From Streptomyces sp. YIM 121038 (GTDB lineage Bacteria; Actinomycetota; Actinomycetes; Streptomycetales; Streptomycetaceae): a DNA stretch of 64,000 bases. Both the position numbers and the translations under genes were made by a program. Positions 43,518-51,606 of this stretch are shown here, piece after piece; position 1 is the first letter of the stretch; every line of letters starts with the position of its first letter. Below the pieces are notes generated by a model that was given only the letters and a program-made list of their open reading frames with translations, searched no databases and was not told where the DNA came from. Location: positions 62,001 through 126,000 of the forward strand of contig NZ_CP030772.1 in the NCBI RefSeq assembly GCF_006088715.1, written 5' to 3'.

Positions 43518-43538
43518 TGTAATTTCATTGAGTACAGT
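43510..43538 (+). promoter_or_regulatory. Shared array promoter P11
   Basis: -35 TTGCGT (43510-43515), 17-bp spacer, -10 TACAGT (43533-43538). The -35 overlaps the stop of the preceding gene. The next clear gene start is about 290 bp downstream. Confidence 0.85.
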
Positions 43539-43545
43539 TTTAGCA

Positions 43546-43818
43546 ACTCGGGGTACGTGGACAGGGCAGTGGCCGGGGCATGCCGAGTGCATCGAGTACG
43601 GCTTCTACACCCGCATCGGGCCCCACGGGTACGAACAGTGCGGTCCCGGCACTCCCGACGCGCTGCCCGATCTCAGCCGCCTGCGCGATGAGCGCCGGGG
43701 GCCGTACGCACCCAGCGCATGGTCCGCCCCGCCTGACCGCGGCGACCGCTCCCACCAGGAGCCTCGCTCAGTCGCAGGCCCCGACCGGCAGCTGAGCACG
43801 CACGCCCTCCCCCCCTGA
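43546..43818 (+). pseudogene. 5'-truncated gene remnant after P11
   Basis: An open frame continues to 43818 and contains protein-like sequence (GTWTGQWPGHAECIEYGFYT, then PDALPDLSRL). This resembles, from memory, a small Streptomyces family with a WTGEWPG..C..FGW pattern. There is no usable start after the -10 box; the only in-frame starts, TTG at 43510 and 43528, lie in the promoter itself. It looks like a gene that lost its 5' end when the promoter unit was joined to it. Confidence 0.45.
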
Positions 43819-43828
43819 CTGGAACATC

Positions 43829-44311
43829 ATGCTCTACCCGCCTTCCGCTCCCGACCCCGCCGCCGTTCCGCTCCCCCACCGTAGGGACTACCTGACCAAC
43901 CTTCGTCGGACAGAACCGCACGGCTGCGCCTGGTGCGGAAAGCCCGTCGATCCGCCCGTCTTCACCGGCTCGTACTGCTCGGAGGGGTGCCTGCAGGCGG
44001 ACATGGAAGGCATCGAGGACCAGCTGCCCGCCTTGCTCCTTCAGCCCGGAAACGGGCCCAGCTCGGCCTACGTCGCGCGCAAGTTCACCGCGTACAACCG
44101 CGCCTACGGCACCCGACGATCAGCGGCTGGCTTCCCCGACGGGCACCAGCCCCCGGGCCTGGACTGGACGATCCTGCGCGCCGCTGACTCAACCCCTTCT
44201 CCGTGCCCCGTCGCCGTCCGCGCGCTCCGCGAGGTCCCGGCCGGTTCCCGTCCTGCTTGCCACGGCCCGCGCCGGGCGCTCCTCGTCCACTCGCACTGCC
44301 AACACGGATAG
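43829..44311 (+). CDS. Zinc-finger-like hypothetical protein
   Basis: The 160-aa protein has CAWCGKPVD and YCSEGCLQAD (about 33-60), a CxxC...CxxxC treble-clef-like site. The C-terminal 40 residues are low complexity and may be frame-drifted. The ATG has only GGAAC upstream. The function is unknown. Confidence 0.55.
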   Translation: MLYPPSAPDPAAVPLPHRRDYLTNLRRTEPHGCAWCGKPVDPPVFTGSYCSEGCLQADMEGIEDQLPALLLQPGNGPSSAYVARKFTAYNRAYGTRRSAAGFPDGHQPPGLDWTILRAADSTPSPCPVAVRALREVPAGSRPACHGPRRALLVHSHCQHG

Positions 44312-44403
44312 GACTCACGCCCGCCCGGCGGCCCAACCAGCTCTCCCTTTCCAGACCGATGCGCCGCTTCCGCCCCCTCGCCGACTCCGAAAGTACCCAC
44401 ACC

Positions 44404-44847
44404 ATGACCACCGACCGACCACGCATCGTCAACCTGTCTCCTGCCGATCCTGCCCGTCCTCAGCCCGGCCGAGCCAACGGCGCGGAGGCTGACCGCGCGG
44501 AGAACGCGGTCCTGACCGCCTACCTCGCCCACCTGACGGCCAAGGGACACCATGTCCTGCGACACCGCGTCGTCACGTATCCCGCCCTGGCCTCCACTGA
44601 CCTCTTCGACAGGACTGCCGGGGAAGTGGTGATGGCAAGTCACCGCTCCGACTACCACGCGCTCATCAGCGCCCACGGGGTGCTCAGCGACTGCGCGCAG
44701 CACTTCCCGTCGGCCCGCCGCGCGCTGCTGCTCACAGCGGAGCCGGGCCCGGCCGCACGAGAGTTCCTGTCCCACCATCAGATCATCGCGATCTGGCCCG
44801 AGGGCGAGTCCTTCGTGCGCGCGCACCCGGCAGCCCGGGGCAGCTGA
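44404..44847 (+). CDS. Possible degenerate PD-(D/E)XK-fold protein
   Basis: The product is 147 aa from the ATG at 44404. The middle has TDLFDRTAGEVVMASH and then YHALISAHGVLSDCAQHFP, ending LLLTAEPGPAAREFLSHHQI. The order is that of Streptomyces restriction-endonuclease-like domains in which TD.....LVEAK supplies the catalytic residues, but here the E and K positions read M and S. It may be an inactive or diverged nuclease fold. The resemblance is moderate. GTGAGC of the next gene follows 2 bp after the stop. Confidence 0.5.
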   Translation: MTTDRPRIVNLSPADPARPQPGRANGAEADRAENAVLTAYLAHLTAKGHHVLRHRVVTYPALASTDLFDRTAGEVVMASHRSDYHALISAHGVLSDCAQHFPSARRALLLTAEPGPAAREFLSHHQIIAIWPEGESFVRAHPAARGS

Positions 44848-44849
44848 AC

Positions 44850-45692
44850 GTGAGCCGCCAGAGCGTCGGCCCGCCGTCGACGAGAGCGCAGGAACGCGCG
44901 TGGCGCGCGGCGGGTCTCCTCGTCGATGTCGCCGGGCGTGTGCTGCCCGCCACCGCCCGGCCCTGCACCTTCTGCGACGGCCAGGACATCAACGACACCT
45001 GCCCGGCCTCCATGGCCTGCCCCACCTGCAGTGCCACACCCCGACAGCGATGCCGACGCCCGAGCGGCCACATCGCCGAGCAGTGGCACGCCGGGCGGGT
45101 CCGCGCCGCCGACCTGGAAGACCAGCGCCGCGAAGGCCACGGCGACACCACTCTGCCCGCCCGCTGGGCCAGCACCCAACTGGCCCCCCGCACGAGGAAC
45201 ACGATGATCATCGAGCACACGCAAAACAACTCCACAGGAACATCGCCTTCGTCCGATGTTCCGCGGCCCGGCGCCCCGGACCGGCCGCGTACGGCCAAAG
45301 CCTCCACGCCCCGCATTACCCCCGCCCAGCGCCGTGCCCTCCTCGCAGGGGCCAAGGACCCGCTCGGGCTACTGCCCAAGTTCGTGAACCTGCGGACCCT
45401 GAAGTCCCTCGCCGACATCGGCTACGTCGGCCTGGACCAGAGCCGAGAGATCCTCCGCGGACGGGAGGCGACGCGGGACGCGCTGGACGTCTGGGGTGGC
45501 GCCCTGACCGAAGCCGGCTGGCAGCGGGCCCGGGCCGAGGGCGCGGGCAGGTTCCGCATAGTGGAGTACGAGCGGGTTCGTCTGGAGCACTCACAGCCTG
45601 AGAATCCGCATCTCAGCAGGTCAATGACGGTGCCGGCCACCCCGAATCCGGCGCGTGGAATCTCAGCAGTAACTTGCATAATCTGCGAGTGA
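44850..45692 (+). CDS. Zinc-finger protein running into recombinase-module junction
   Basis: The 280-aa reading starts at the GTG at 44850. It contains a Cys/His cluster common in actinophage proteins: CTFCDGQDIND, then CPTCSATPRQRCRRPSGHI, then a His near WHAGR. A helical domain with LGLLPKFVNLRTLKSLADIGY follows, with the pattern of an HTH. The last 30 residues (to ...ISAVTCIICE) are encoded by the AT-richer repeat region in front of the recombinase gene. The original C-terminus was therefore probably replaced at that junction. Confidence 0.6.
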   Translation: MSRQSVGPPSTRAQERAWRAAGLLVDVAGRVLPATARPCTFCDGQDINDTCPASMACPTCSATPRQRCRRPSGHIAEQWHAGRVRAADLEDQRREGHGDTTLPARWASTQLAPRTRNTMIIEHTQNNSTGTSPSSDVPRPGAPDRPRTAKASTPRITPAQRRALLAGAKDPLGLLPKFVNLRTLKSLADIGYVGLDQSREILRGREATRDALDVWGGALTEAGWQRARAEGAGRFRIVEYERVRLEHSQPENPHLSRSMTVPATPNPARGISAVTCIICE

Positions 45693-45708
45693 TCGCAGTA
45701 ATATGCGT
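45666..45708 (+). repeat. Direct and inverted repeats before the recombinase gene
   Basis: Imperfect 14-bp direct repeats GCAGTAACTTGCAT (45666-45679) and GCAGTAATATGCGT (45695-45708) are spaced 29 bp apart. The inverted repeat CTGCGA/TCGCAG lies between them. The position, 5 bp before the recombinase GTG, suits an operator or a recombination site. Confidence 0.4.
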
Positions 45709-45712
45709 TCTT

Positions 45713-46903
45713 GTGTCAGATTCTGAAAGTCACGTGCTGACTCTCGTGCGCCCGACTGCGGATCCGAAGGCTGGGATGGACCCGGCCGACGTATCGGTGG
45801 AGACCGGGCTCGCGGACGTGGTCACGCTCCAACGCCGACGCCAGGCGCGGATCTCGGTGCAGGACGAGGAGAGCTTCTTCCTCGACACGCTGTCCGAGTA
45901 CCAGTGGGCGCGAGACGTTGCAGGACTGGCTCCAACGACGCTCGACGGGCTGATCAAGCCGGTCATCGAGGTCTGCGAGTTCTACGGCACCGTGCCGTGG
46001 CATCTGACGCCCCGCGAGGTCGACCGGTACTTCGCCGGGCCGGGAAAACGGGCCCAGTCGACCCACCGGAACAAGATCAAAAAGATCGACGCGTACTACG
46101 CGTTCCTGGAGCAGCGGTACGCCGGCGAGATCATGCGCCGCTTCGGGGCCGCCGTCGAGTCACCGATCGACCCGTTCAACCGGCCACGCCACCGCGGAGA
46201 CTTCGGGCTGCGCATCCCGCCCTCCCAGGCGGCGATGAAGGACTTCTTCGGCCGGTGGCGCGAGGACCTGCCGAACGCCAGGAAGTATGCGGTCGCCTGC
46301 CGCGACTACGTGATGACGAAGATCGCCTACCTCTCCGGCGTCCGTGCAGCGGAGCTGTGCGGGGTGTGCCTGGGCGACATCCACTGGGAGCACGGCCAGT
46401 GGGGCCGCTTCGTCGTCCTGGGTAAAGGTGCCCACGGTTCCGGGCCTCGGCCGCGGGAGGCGTACCTCTTCCAGGAGGGGCGTGCCCTGTTGTGGTGGTA
46501 CATCGAGGAGATCCGGGGCGAGTTCGGCGACGACGCAGAGCACCCGCGGGCGCCACTGTGGCCCTCGGAGCGAAAGTCGAAGGCGATCGCCGACCTGAAC
46601 GTGCCGATCGCGCCGGCGATCGTGGCGTCGACGTTCCAGAAGGCGCTGCACGCCGCCGCAGCCAACTACCTGACGGGCCCGGTCAACGACCTCTTTCCGC
46701 ACCTGCTGCGCCATGCCTGCGCGACCCACAACTATGAGCGTGGGATGACACTTTGGGAGATCCAGAAGGTCCTCGGACACGACTGGGCAACTACGACACT
46801 TCGGTACATGGCGACTGCGCACGCTGACCCGGAGCTCGCGAATCTGGCGGCGAGCTCCCGGGCCGCCGAGCGACTGGTGATGGACAAGGGGAACCTTCGG
46901 TGA
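45713..46903 (+). CDS. Tyrosine recombinase/integrase
   Basis: The 396-aa protein is read from the GTG at 45713. An N-terminal SAM-like DNA-binding domain (about 45-140) precedes the catalytic domain. Arg I is in LSGVRAAELC (about 210), H-x-x-R is in HLLRHACATH (about 330), and GHDW and the nucleophile Tyr in TLRYMATA (about 364) follow. It cuts and rejoins DNA at specific sites. It is coupled to an HTH gene and a second recombinase-like gene, as in Tn554-type or plasmid recombinase trios. Confidence 0.85.
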   Translation: MSDSESHVLTLVRPTADPKAGMDPADVSVETGLADVVTLQRRRQARISVQDEESFFLDTLSEYQWARDVAGLAPTTLDGLIKPVIEVCEFYGTVPWHLTPREVDRYFAGPGKRAQSTHRNKIKKIDAYYAFLEQRYAGEIMRRFGAAVESPIDPFNRPRHRGDFGLRIPPSQAAMKDFFGRWREDLPNARKYAVACRDYVMTKIAYLSGVRAAELCGVCLGDIHWEHGQWGRFVVLGKGAHGSGPRPREAYLFQEGRALLWWYIEEIRGEFGDDAEHPRAPLWPSERKSKAIADLNVPIAPAIVASTFQKALHAAAANYLTGPVNDLFPHLLRHACATHNYERGMTLWEIQKVLGHDWATTTLRYMATAHADPELANLAASSRAAERLVMDKGNLR

Positions 46904-47247
46904 AGTGGAATCTACGGATGGTGGCCGCCCAGCGGGATCTGTGGCGGCCGACCGAGGTGCTCGCCGCCTTTCAGCAAGTCGGGTTCAACCCGTCGCTGAG
47001 CAAGGTGGCCGCGCTGTGGAACGGCACGCCGGTCACGGTGCGCCTCGATGACCTGGACAAGATGTGCGCCGCGCTGAACTGCACGGTCGCCGAACTGATG
47101 CAGGCCGAGCCTCTCGCGGCGGGCCAGGCCACGTCGGAAGTCGGGCAGCGCGCGGTCGGCGCCGAGGAACAGCCGTCGGCAGGCCCGGTTCGGCCCGTGC
47201 CCCGGGGCCGTCGTGGTGCGGGTCCGCGTTCGCTTCCGCCGAGCTGA
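46900..47247 (+). CDS. XRE-type HTH protein
   Basis: The 115-aa protein has a Cro/C1-like HTH in about 12-70: LAAFQQVGFNPSLSKVAALWNG, then VRLDDLDKMCAALNCTVAELM. The GTG overlaps the recombinase stop (GTGA). It is probably the regulator or DNA-binding accessory of the recombinase module. The C-terminal 45 residues are disordered. Confidence 0.75.
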   Translation: MKWNLRMVAAQRDLWRPTEVLAAFQQVGFNPSLSKVAALWNGTPVTVRLDDLDKMCAALNCTVAELMQAEPLAAGQATSEVGQRAVGAEEQPSAGPVRPVPRGRRGAGPRSLPPS

Positions 47248-47258
47248 GGGGCTGGCCG

Positions 47259-49601
47259 GTGGCGGTGAATCGTGGCGAGGGCCTGGCGCGGAGCTGCCCG
47301 GTGTGCCTGGGGTGGCTGGTGGTGCACTGGTACCGCGTGTGCGGCGGGTGCCGGACCTGGGTGCGGAGGTACCCCGAGCGCGGGGTGTGCCCGCGGTGCC
47401 GGCACGAGGCGCACCTCAATACGGACGGCCTGTGCAAGCCGTGCCTCGTAGCGATCCGTCTCGAGGAGGACGCCGAGTGGGCTCTGGGACTGGAGGAGGC
47501 GCGGCCGCGGCCGGTCCAGCTCACGGTCGGCGGTACGTACGGCGACCTTTCGGTGTCGTCTCGACCCCTGCGCCGCCCCACCAAGAACGGCTTGAGCGTG
47601 GGCAAGGAATGGTGGACCAAGCTCCGCCAGCAACGTGCCGTCCCTGCCGGTCCGCTGGTGCTGGAGCCGCAGGTCCAGGGCCAGATCCCGCTCTTCACGG
47701 TGCCACGGGTGCTGAGCGACGCCACAGCCACAGCAATCGCCGATCGGACGGTCGCCGGGTGGGAGGATGCCCGGCCGGTGATCGAGGCGATGCAGGCTGA
47801 GCACCGGTTGACCGTGGCCTGGCGCTGCAAGATCGGCGAGATGGTCCGCCTGGCCCTGGCCGTGCGTGAGGCAGAGGGCGCCGAGGGCCTTCCCGAGGCG
47901 ATGCTGCGGGACCTGCCGGGCAACGGGGACGCGGTCCGCCTGATCCTGCTGCGGACCGGTCTTCTGGACGAGGCGCCCGAGCCCCTGCGCTTCTCTAGGA
48001 CGAACCAGCTGACGAACACCCCGTACATCACCGCTCCGCCGCCGCTGCCGCCCCCGGCGCCACGCCAGTGCTCGGACTGCGACGCCTGGATTCCCGCCGG
48101 CCGACGGGCAGGGTTCGTCTGCGATCCGTGCCGGCACTGGCGGGAGCGGAACCGGCGGGGGCGGTGCTGCCGCTGTGGCCGCGACGGCCTGGCGCTGCGC
48201 GACGATCGCTGCCGCAGCTGCCACCCCTACCGGCTCCTCGACGAAGCCCGCCCCGCCACCCGGCGGTTCACGCAGCTGGTGATCTCGCTCCCGACCGGCA
48301 AGGGCGGGCCGTTCGAGGCGTTCCCGGTCGGCGACCCCGAAGTGCCGGACTACGACGAGCGACGGCCAGCACTGCACATGAGCCGCGGTCAGCGGGCGCT
48401 GTTCACGATCCGGCGGGACTGGGCACCGGTGCTGCAGCGGCTGCGGAGCGCGCCTACCGGCGAGCCGCCGCTGACCGAAGCCGCCCGCCGCATGGTCGAG
48501 GAGTTCACCCAGGCACGGCCGGGGCAGCGGCCGGACTACAAGAAGAACACCCGCACGCTCACGATCCTTCTGTACTGGCTCGGCGCCGACGCGGTGATCC
48601 ACGAGCGTGACGTGTACGACCTTGCGCGGATCGATGTCAACCTCGCGGCCAAGCCGGTCTGCCAGTTCCTGCGCGATCGAGATCTGCTGGTGGAGGATCC
48701 CGCCTTGCACCGGGACCCACATCAGGTGTGGATCGAGGACACCGTGGCCGCCCTGCCGGAACGCATGGCGAGCGAGGTCGCCACTTGGGTGACACTGCTA
48801 CGTAGTCAGGGCCCCCGCGAAAACGAGCCACGCAGTTACGAGGGGATCCGCCGCTATCTCGGCGCCCTCCAGCCGGTCCTCACTGGGTGGGTCGCATCCG
48901 GCATGGTCACGCTGCGAGAAGTCACGTCGACCGACACGAAGTCGGCCGTGGAGAACTTGTCGGGCTATGCACGCCGAGGGCTTGCTATCGCCTTGCGCAG
49001 CCTGTTCCGGGCCCTGAAGCGGGAGCGGGTGATCTTCCTCAATCCCGCCCGCGATCTGCCGGTCGGCGACATTGAGGGCCTCCCGAGATCCGTGCCCTCC
49101 GACCTCCTGGCCGGCCTGCTCGATCAGGCCCCGACGCCGTTCGGGAAGTTCGTCATCGCGCTGGTCGCCGTCCATGCCCTGCCCGGATCCGACATCCGGG
49201 CCCTGCGGACGGAGGCCCTCGACCTGTCCCGCGGCACCCTCGAAGTACGCCGCGGTTTCCTGCGGCACACCCTGTACCTCGAGCAGTTCACGCACCAACT
49301 CGCCGCCGACTGGCTGACGTACCGGTACCAGCGGTGGCCGACGTCCACCAACCCCCACCTGCTGGTCAGCCAGAAGACCGCGGTCGATCCCGACCACCCG
49401 GCCGTGCATCCGGGCATGCTCCGTCTGGTCCTCCCGAAGGGGGTGACGCCGGAGGGCCTGCGTCAGGACCGCATCCTCAACGAGGCTCTGGAGACCGCCG
49501 ATCCCCTCAAGCTGATGCGTCTGTTCGGAATCACCGAGCGGACGGCGATGCGCTACGTCAAGGCCGCACACCCCGAGCGGACAGCGAAGCTGCCGCGGTG
49601 A
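47259..49601 (+). CDS. Large recombinase-like protein with zinc ribbons
   Basis: The 780-aa protein is read from the GTG at 47259 (GAGGGG upstream). Two zinc-ribbon regions are seen: CPVCLGW with CGGCRTW and CPRCRHE near the N-terminus, and CSDCDAW, CDPC and CCRCGRD, CRSC near 270-330. The C-terminal 250 residues resemble an integrase catalytic domain. However, the Arg I position (HALPGSDIRAL) and the box II His are changed. The terminal LMRLFGITERTAMRYVKAAHPE has a possible Tyr. It is likely a degenerate or unusual partner of the first recombinase. Confidence 0.7.
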   Translation: MAVNRGEGLARSCPVCLGWLVVHWYRVCGGCRTWVRRYPERGVCPRCRHEAHLNTDGLCKPCLVAIRLEEDAEWALGLEEARPRPVQLTVGGTYGDLSVSSRPLRRPTKNGLSVGKEWWTKLRQQRAVPAGPLVLEPQVQGQIPLFTVPRVLSDATATAIADRTVAGWEDARPVIEAMQAEHRLTVAWRCKIGEMVRLALAVREAEGAEGLPEAMLRDLPGNGDAVRLILLRTGLLDEAPEPLRFSRTNQLTNTPYITAPPPLPPPAPRQCSDCDAWIPAGRRAGFVCDPCRHWRERNRRGRCCRCGRDGLALRDDRCRSCHPYRLLDEARPATRRFTQLVISLPTGKGGPFEAFPVGDPEVPDYDERRPALHMSRGQRALFTIRRDWAPVLQRLRSAPTGEPPLTEAARRMVEEFTQARPGQRPDYKKNTRTLTILLYWLGADAVIHERDVYDLARIDVNLAAKPVCQFLRDRDLLVEDPALHRDPHQVWIEDTVAALPERMASEVATWVTLLRSQGPRENEPRSYEGIRRYLGALQPVLTGWVASGMVTLREVTSTDTKSAVENLSGYARRGLAIALRSLFRALKRERVIFLNPARDLPVGDIEGLPRSVPSDLLAGLLDQAPTPFGKFVIALVAVHALPGSDIRALRTEALDLSRGTLEVRRGFLRHTLYLEQFTHQLAADWLTYRYQRWPTSTNPHLLVSQKTAVDPDHPAVHPGMLRLVLPKGVTPEGLRQDRILNEALETADPLKLMRLFGITERTAMRYVKAAHPERTAKLPR

Positions 49602-49687
49602 GCTCGAGGCACTGGGCCGGTAGTCGCCGGTGTATCCGCGCTCGCTCGAACGCCTCCGGGCACCAGCCTGTTGACGGGCGCGGCCGG

Positions 49688-51049
49688 TCAGGAGGCCGTG
49701 GAAGTGAGACGGTCGAGGACTGCGGCGACAGGGCGGGCAGCGCGGTGGGGTTGGAGTTCGTCGGCCAGATCGGTGAGCAGGCTGGTGCAGCGGCCGGACT
49801 CGACGAGCTCGGCGATGTCCATCGCCTTGACGGCGGTCGTGGCGGCCGCGTCAAGGTCGTGGCGGCGTGCCTGGGCGGTCGCGATCCAGGTCAGATACAG
49901 GACGCGGTCACGCTGGGCGCCGGGCTCCAGGGCGGTGAGTCCGTCCGTCAGGAGGCTCTCGGCCGTGGCCGGGCCGCCGAGGTCGAGGAACGCCCGGCCG
50001 GTCTCCGCCATGTGGGTTGGGCGGCACATCCAGTACGCCCAGTCCGGGTTCTCGTCGCCGGTACGGGCCCGTTCGTACTCCGTCTCGGCCTGGACCAGGA
50101 GGCGGGCGGCCTGCTTGGCGTCGCCGGTGGAGGCCGTGGCCCGCACCCGCCAGGTGTCGATCATCGCGGCGACCAGCGGCGTGGTGCGCGTGCCGGCGAT
50201 GTCGCGGGCGGAGGTGAGTAAGTCGGCGCCGATCGTGGACTGTTCGTCGTAGACACATGCCAGGGCAAGGTTGGCCAGCAGATATGCGCTGTGTGCGGGA
50301 TCGGCGGCCTCGGCGGAGGCGCGCAGGGCCGCGTGCCAGGCCCGTTGTGCCTTGGCGGTGTTGCCCGCGTCGAACTCGGCCCAACCTAGGAAGCGGGCGT
50401 ACTCGGCGGCGAGGAAGTGGAGATCGGTGGTGAGCTGCCCGGTGTGGCGGGCGTGCCGCAGCAGCTTGGTAACCATCTTCAGGTCGGTGCGGGCGCTGGT
50501 GGTGCACGCGGTGCCGCCGAGCGAGTCGTCCAGATGCCACAGGGCGGTGAGGCGGGCGTGGATCGCGGAGGAGACCTCGACGCCGACGTAGCCGCCCTGA
50601 ATGCCGCGGGCGATGGAATCCTGGACGTGCTCGGTCCACGTGGTGGTGAGGGCCTGGAGGACCGGCTCGGGCAGGAGCGGGATGTCGGCGCCGTTCGCGA
50701 GGGCGGGGTCGGCGGCCAGGTCATCGAGGGCGGACAGGGCGACCTCCGGGGTGAACGGGGCCAGGACGTCGGGTCCGGGCAAGGCAAGCAGAAGCCAGTT
50801 GGGCCATCCTCGCGCCCGCACCTGGTCCGGGTCGACCCCGTGTAAGTCGGCCATCGCGAACTGCGCGGGCTTCTCCGGCTCGACCCCGGCCTCCCACCGG
50901 GCGACCTTCTCGCGCCGGTACGCCATGCGTCCGTGGCCGAGCGCGGCGGCGCGTTCGGCAACGGCCTCGGCGTACGTTCTCAGGCTGTAGCCGGAGGCGA
51001 CCCGCACCACGGCGAGCGGGTGTTTCGGCTGCTTGATGATCACGGGCAT
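49688..51049 (-). CDS. HTH-TPR transcriptional regulator beside lasso locus
   Basis: The product is 453 aa from the ATG at 51049. An N-terminal HTH (LAVVRVASGYSLRTYAEAV, then KVARWEAG) precedes a helical tetratricopeptide-like body with Ala-rich repeats, including AWHAALRASAEAADPAHSAYLL. This is the layout of actinobacterial XRE/TPR regulators that often control neighbouring secondary-metabolite genes. It is transcribed away from the lasso precursor and shares a 292-bp control region with it. Confidence 0.75.
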   Translation of the reverse strand: MPVIIKQPKHPLAVVRVASGYSLRTYAEAVAERAAALGHGRMAYRREKVARWEAGVEPEKPAQFAMADLHGVDPDQVRARGWPNWLLLALPGPDVLAPFTPEVALSALDDLAADPALANGADIPLLPEPVLQALTTTWTEHVQDSIARGIQGGYVGVEVSSAIHARLTALWHLDDSLGGTACTTSARTDLKMVTKLLRHARHTGQLTTDLHFLAAEYARFLGWAEFDAGNTAKAQRAWHAALRASAEAADPAHSAYLLANLALACVYDEQSTIGADLLTSARDIAGTRTTPLVAAMIDTWRVRATASTGDAKQAARLLVQAETEYERARTGDENPDWAYWMCRPTHMAETGRAFLDLGGPATAESLLTDGLTALEPGAQRDRVLYLTWIATAQARRHDLDAAATTAVKAMDIAELVESGRCTSLLTDLADELQPHRAARPVAAVLDRLTSTAS

Positions 51050-51341
51050 GTGGCTGTTGCACCCCCGGGTGGGATGGAGCCGAGCACGATCGATGCATTG
51101 AACGTAGCTGATCCGCCACGGAGTTGGAGCCCCGCCGACCTGCGAGGCGCGAGAGAGGCAACACCGAGGCAGCACTAACCCTTCTTCCCCGTATGGCTGT
51201 TCGGCCGTTTCCTGGAACCAGAGCCACCGGAACCGCGGCCCGGAGGCCCGAACCTCCCCGCTCAGAGGCCGCACGGGAGCCTGCACCGCCCCGTGCGGCC
51301 GAGGGGAGCTCCCCCGATCGACCGACTCGTGGAGGAACGTC
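51050..51341. other. Divergent control region, regulator / lasso operon
   Basis: These 292 bp contain no convincing gene. They should hold the promoters for the leftward regulator and the rightward lasso operon. TTGAAC at 51097-51102 is a possible -35 on the plus strand, but no partner -10 is clear. None of the shared array promoters is present here. Confidence 0.5.
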
Positions 51342-51473
51342 ATGGACACCAGCACCGAGTTCGAGGCCGTCGCCTACACCGCGCCCCTCCTGAGCACCCT
51401 GGGCACGGTCACCGGCGCCACCCTCGGCAGCGCCAGCGCCAACAACGCGGACGACACCGAGTACTGGCAGTAA
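51342..51473 (+). CDS. Lasso peptide precursor
   Basis: The 43-aa peptide starts at an ATG after GGAGGAACGTC. The leader shows the lasso recognition pattern Y-x-x-P-x-L-x-x-x-G: Tyr12, Pro15, Leu17, Gly21. Thr27 sits at the expected -2 position before the core. The predicted 15-residue core is GSASANNADDTEYWQ, from Gly29. Gly1 would be joined to Asp9, giving a 9-residue macrolactam and a 6-residue tail with Tyr13/Trp14 as possible plugs. It lies directly upstream of the cyclase, peptidase and exporter genes. I know of no described lasso peptide with this core. Confidence 0.88.
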   Translation: MDTSTEFEAVAYTAPLLSTLGTVTGATLGSASANNADDTEYWQ

Positions 51474-51606
51474 CACCACCGCGCTCCTGACCAGGGCGTA
51501 CGTCTGAACGCGAGTGCCCGGGACACCTTCGGCCGACCGCCGGGAGTTCCGGGCACTCGCCCGTGAACGGCAATCCCCTCAACGACAGGCAAACGAAGGA
51601 GCCGAC

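Noticed and set aside
43510..43818. 102-codon ORF taken as an intact gene starting at TTG 43510
   Set aside because: The start codon is inside the promoter -35 box and would not be on the transcript. It is recorded as a remnant instead.
45674..45702. Shared promoter before the tyrosine recombinase (TTGCAT)
   Set aside because: At 17 bp spacing the -10 would be AGTAAT, and there is no GGGTA upstream. It is probably a different element.
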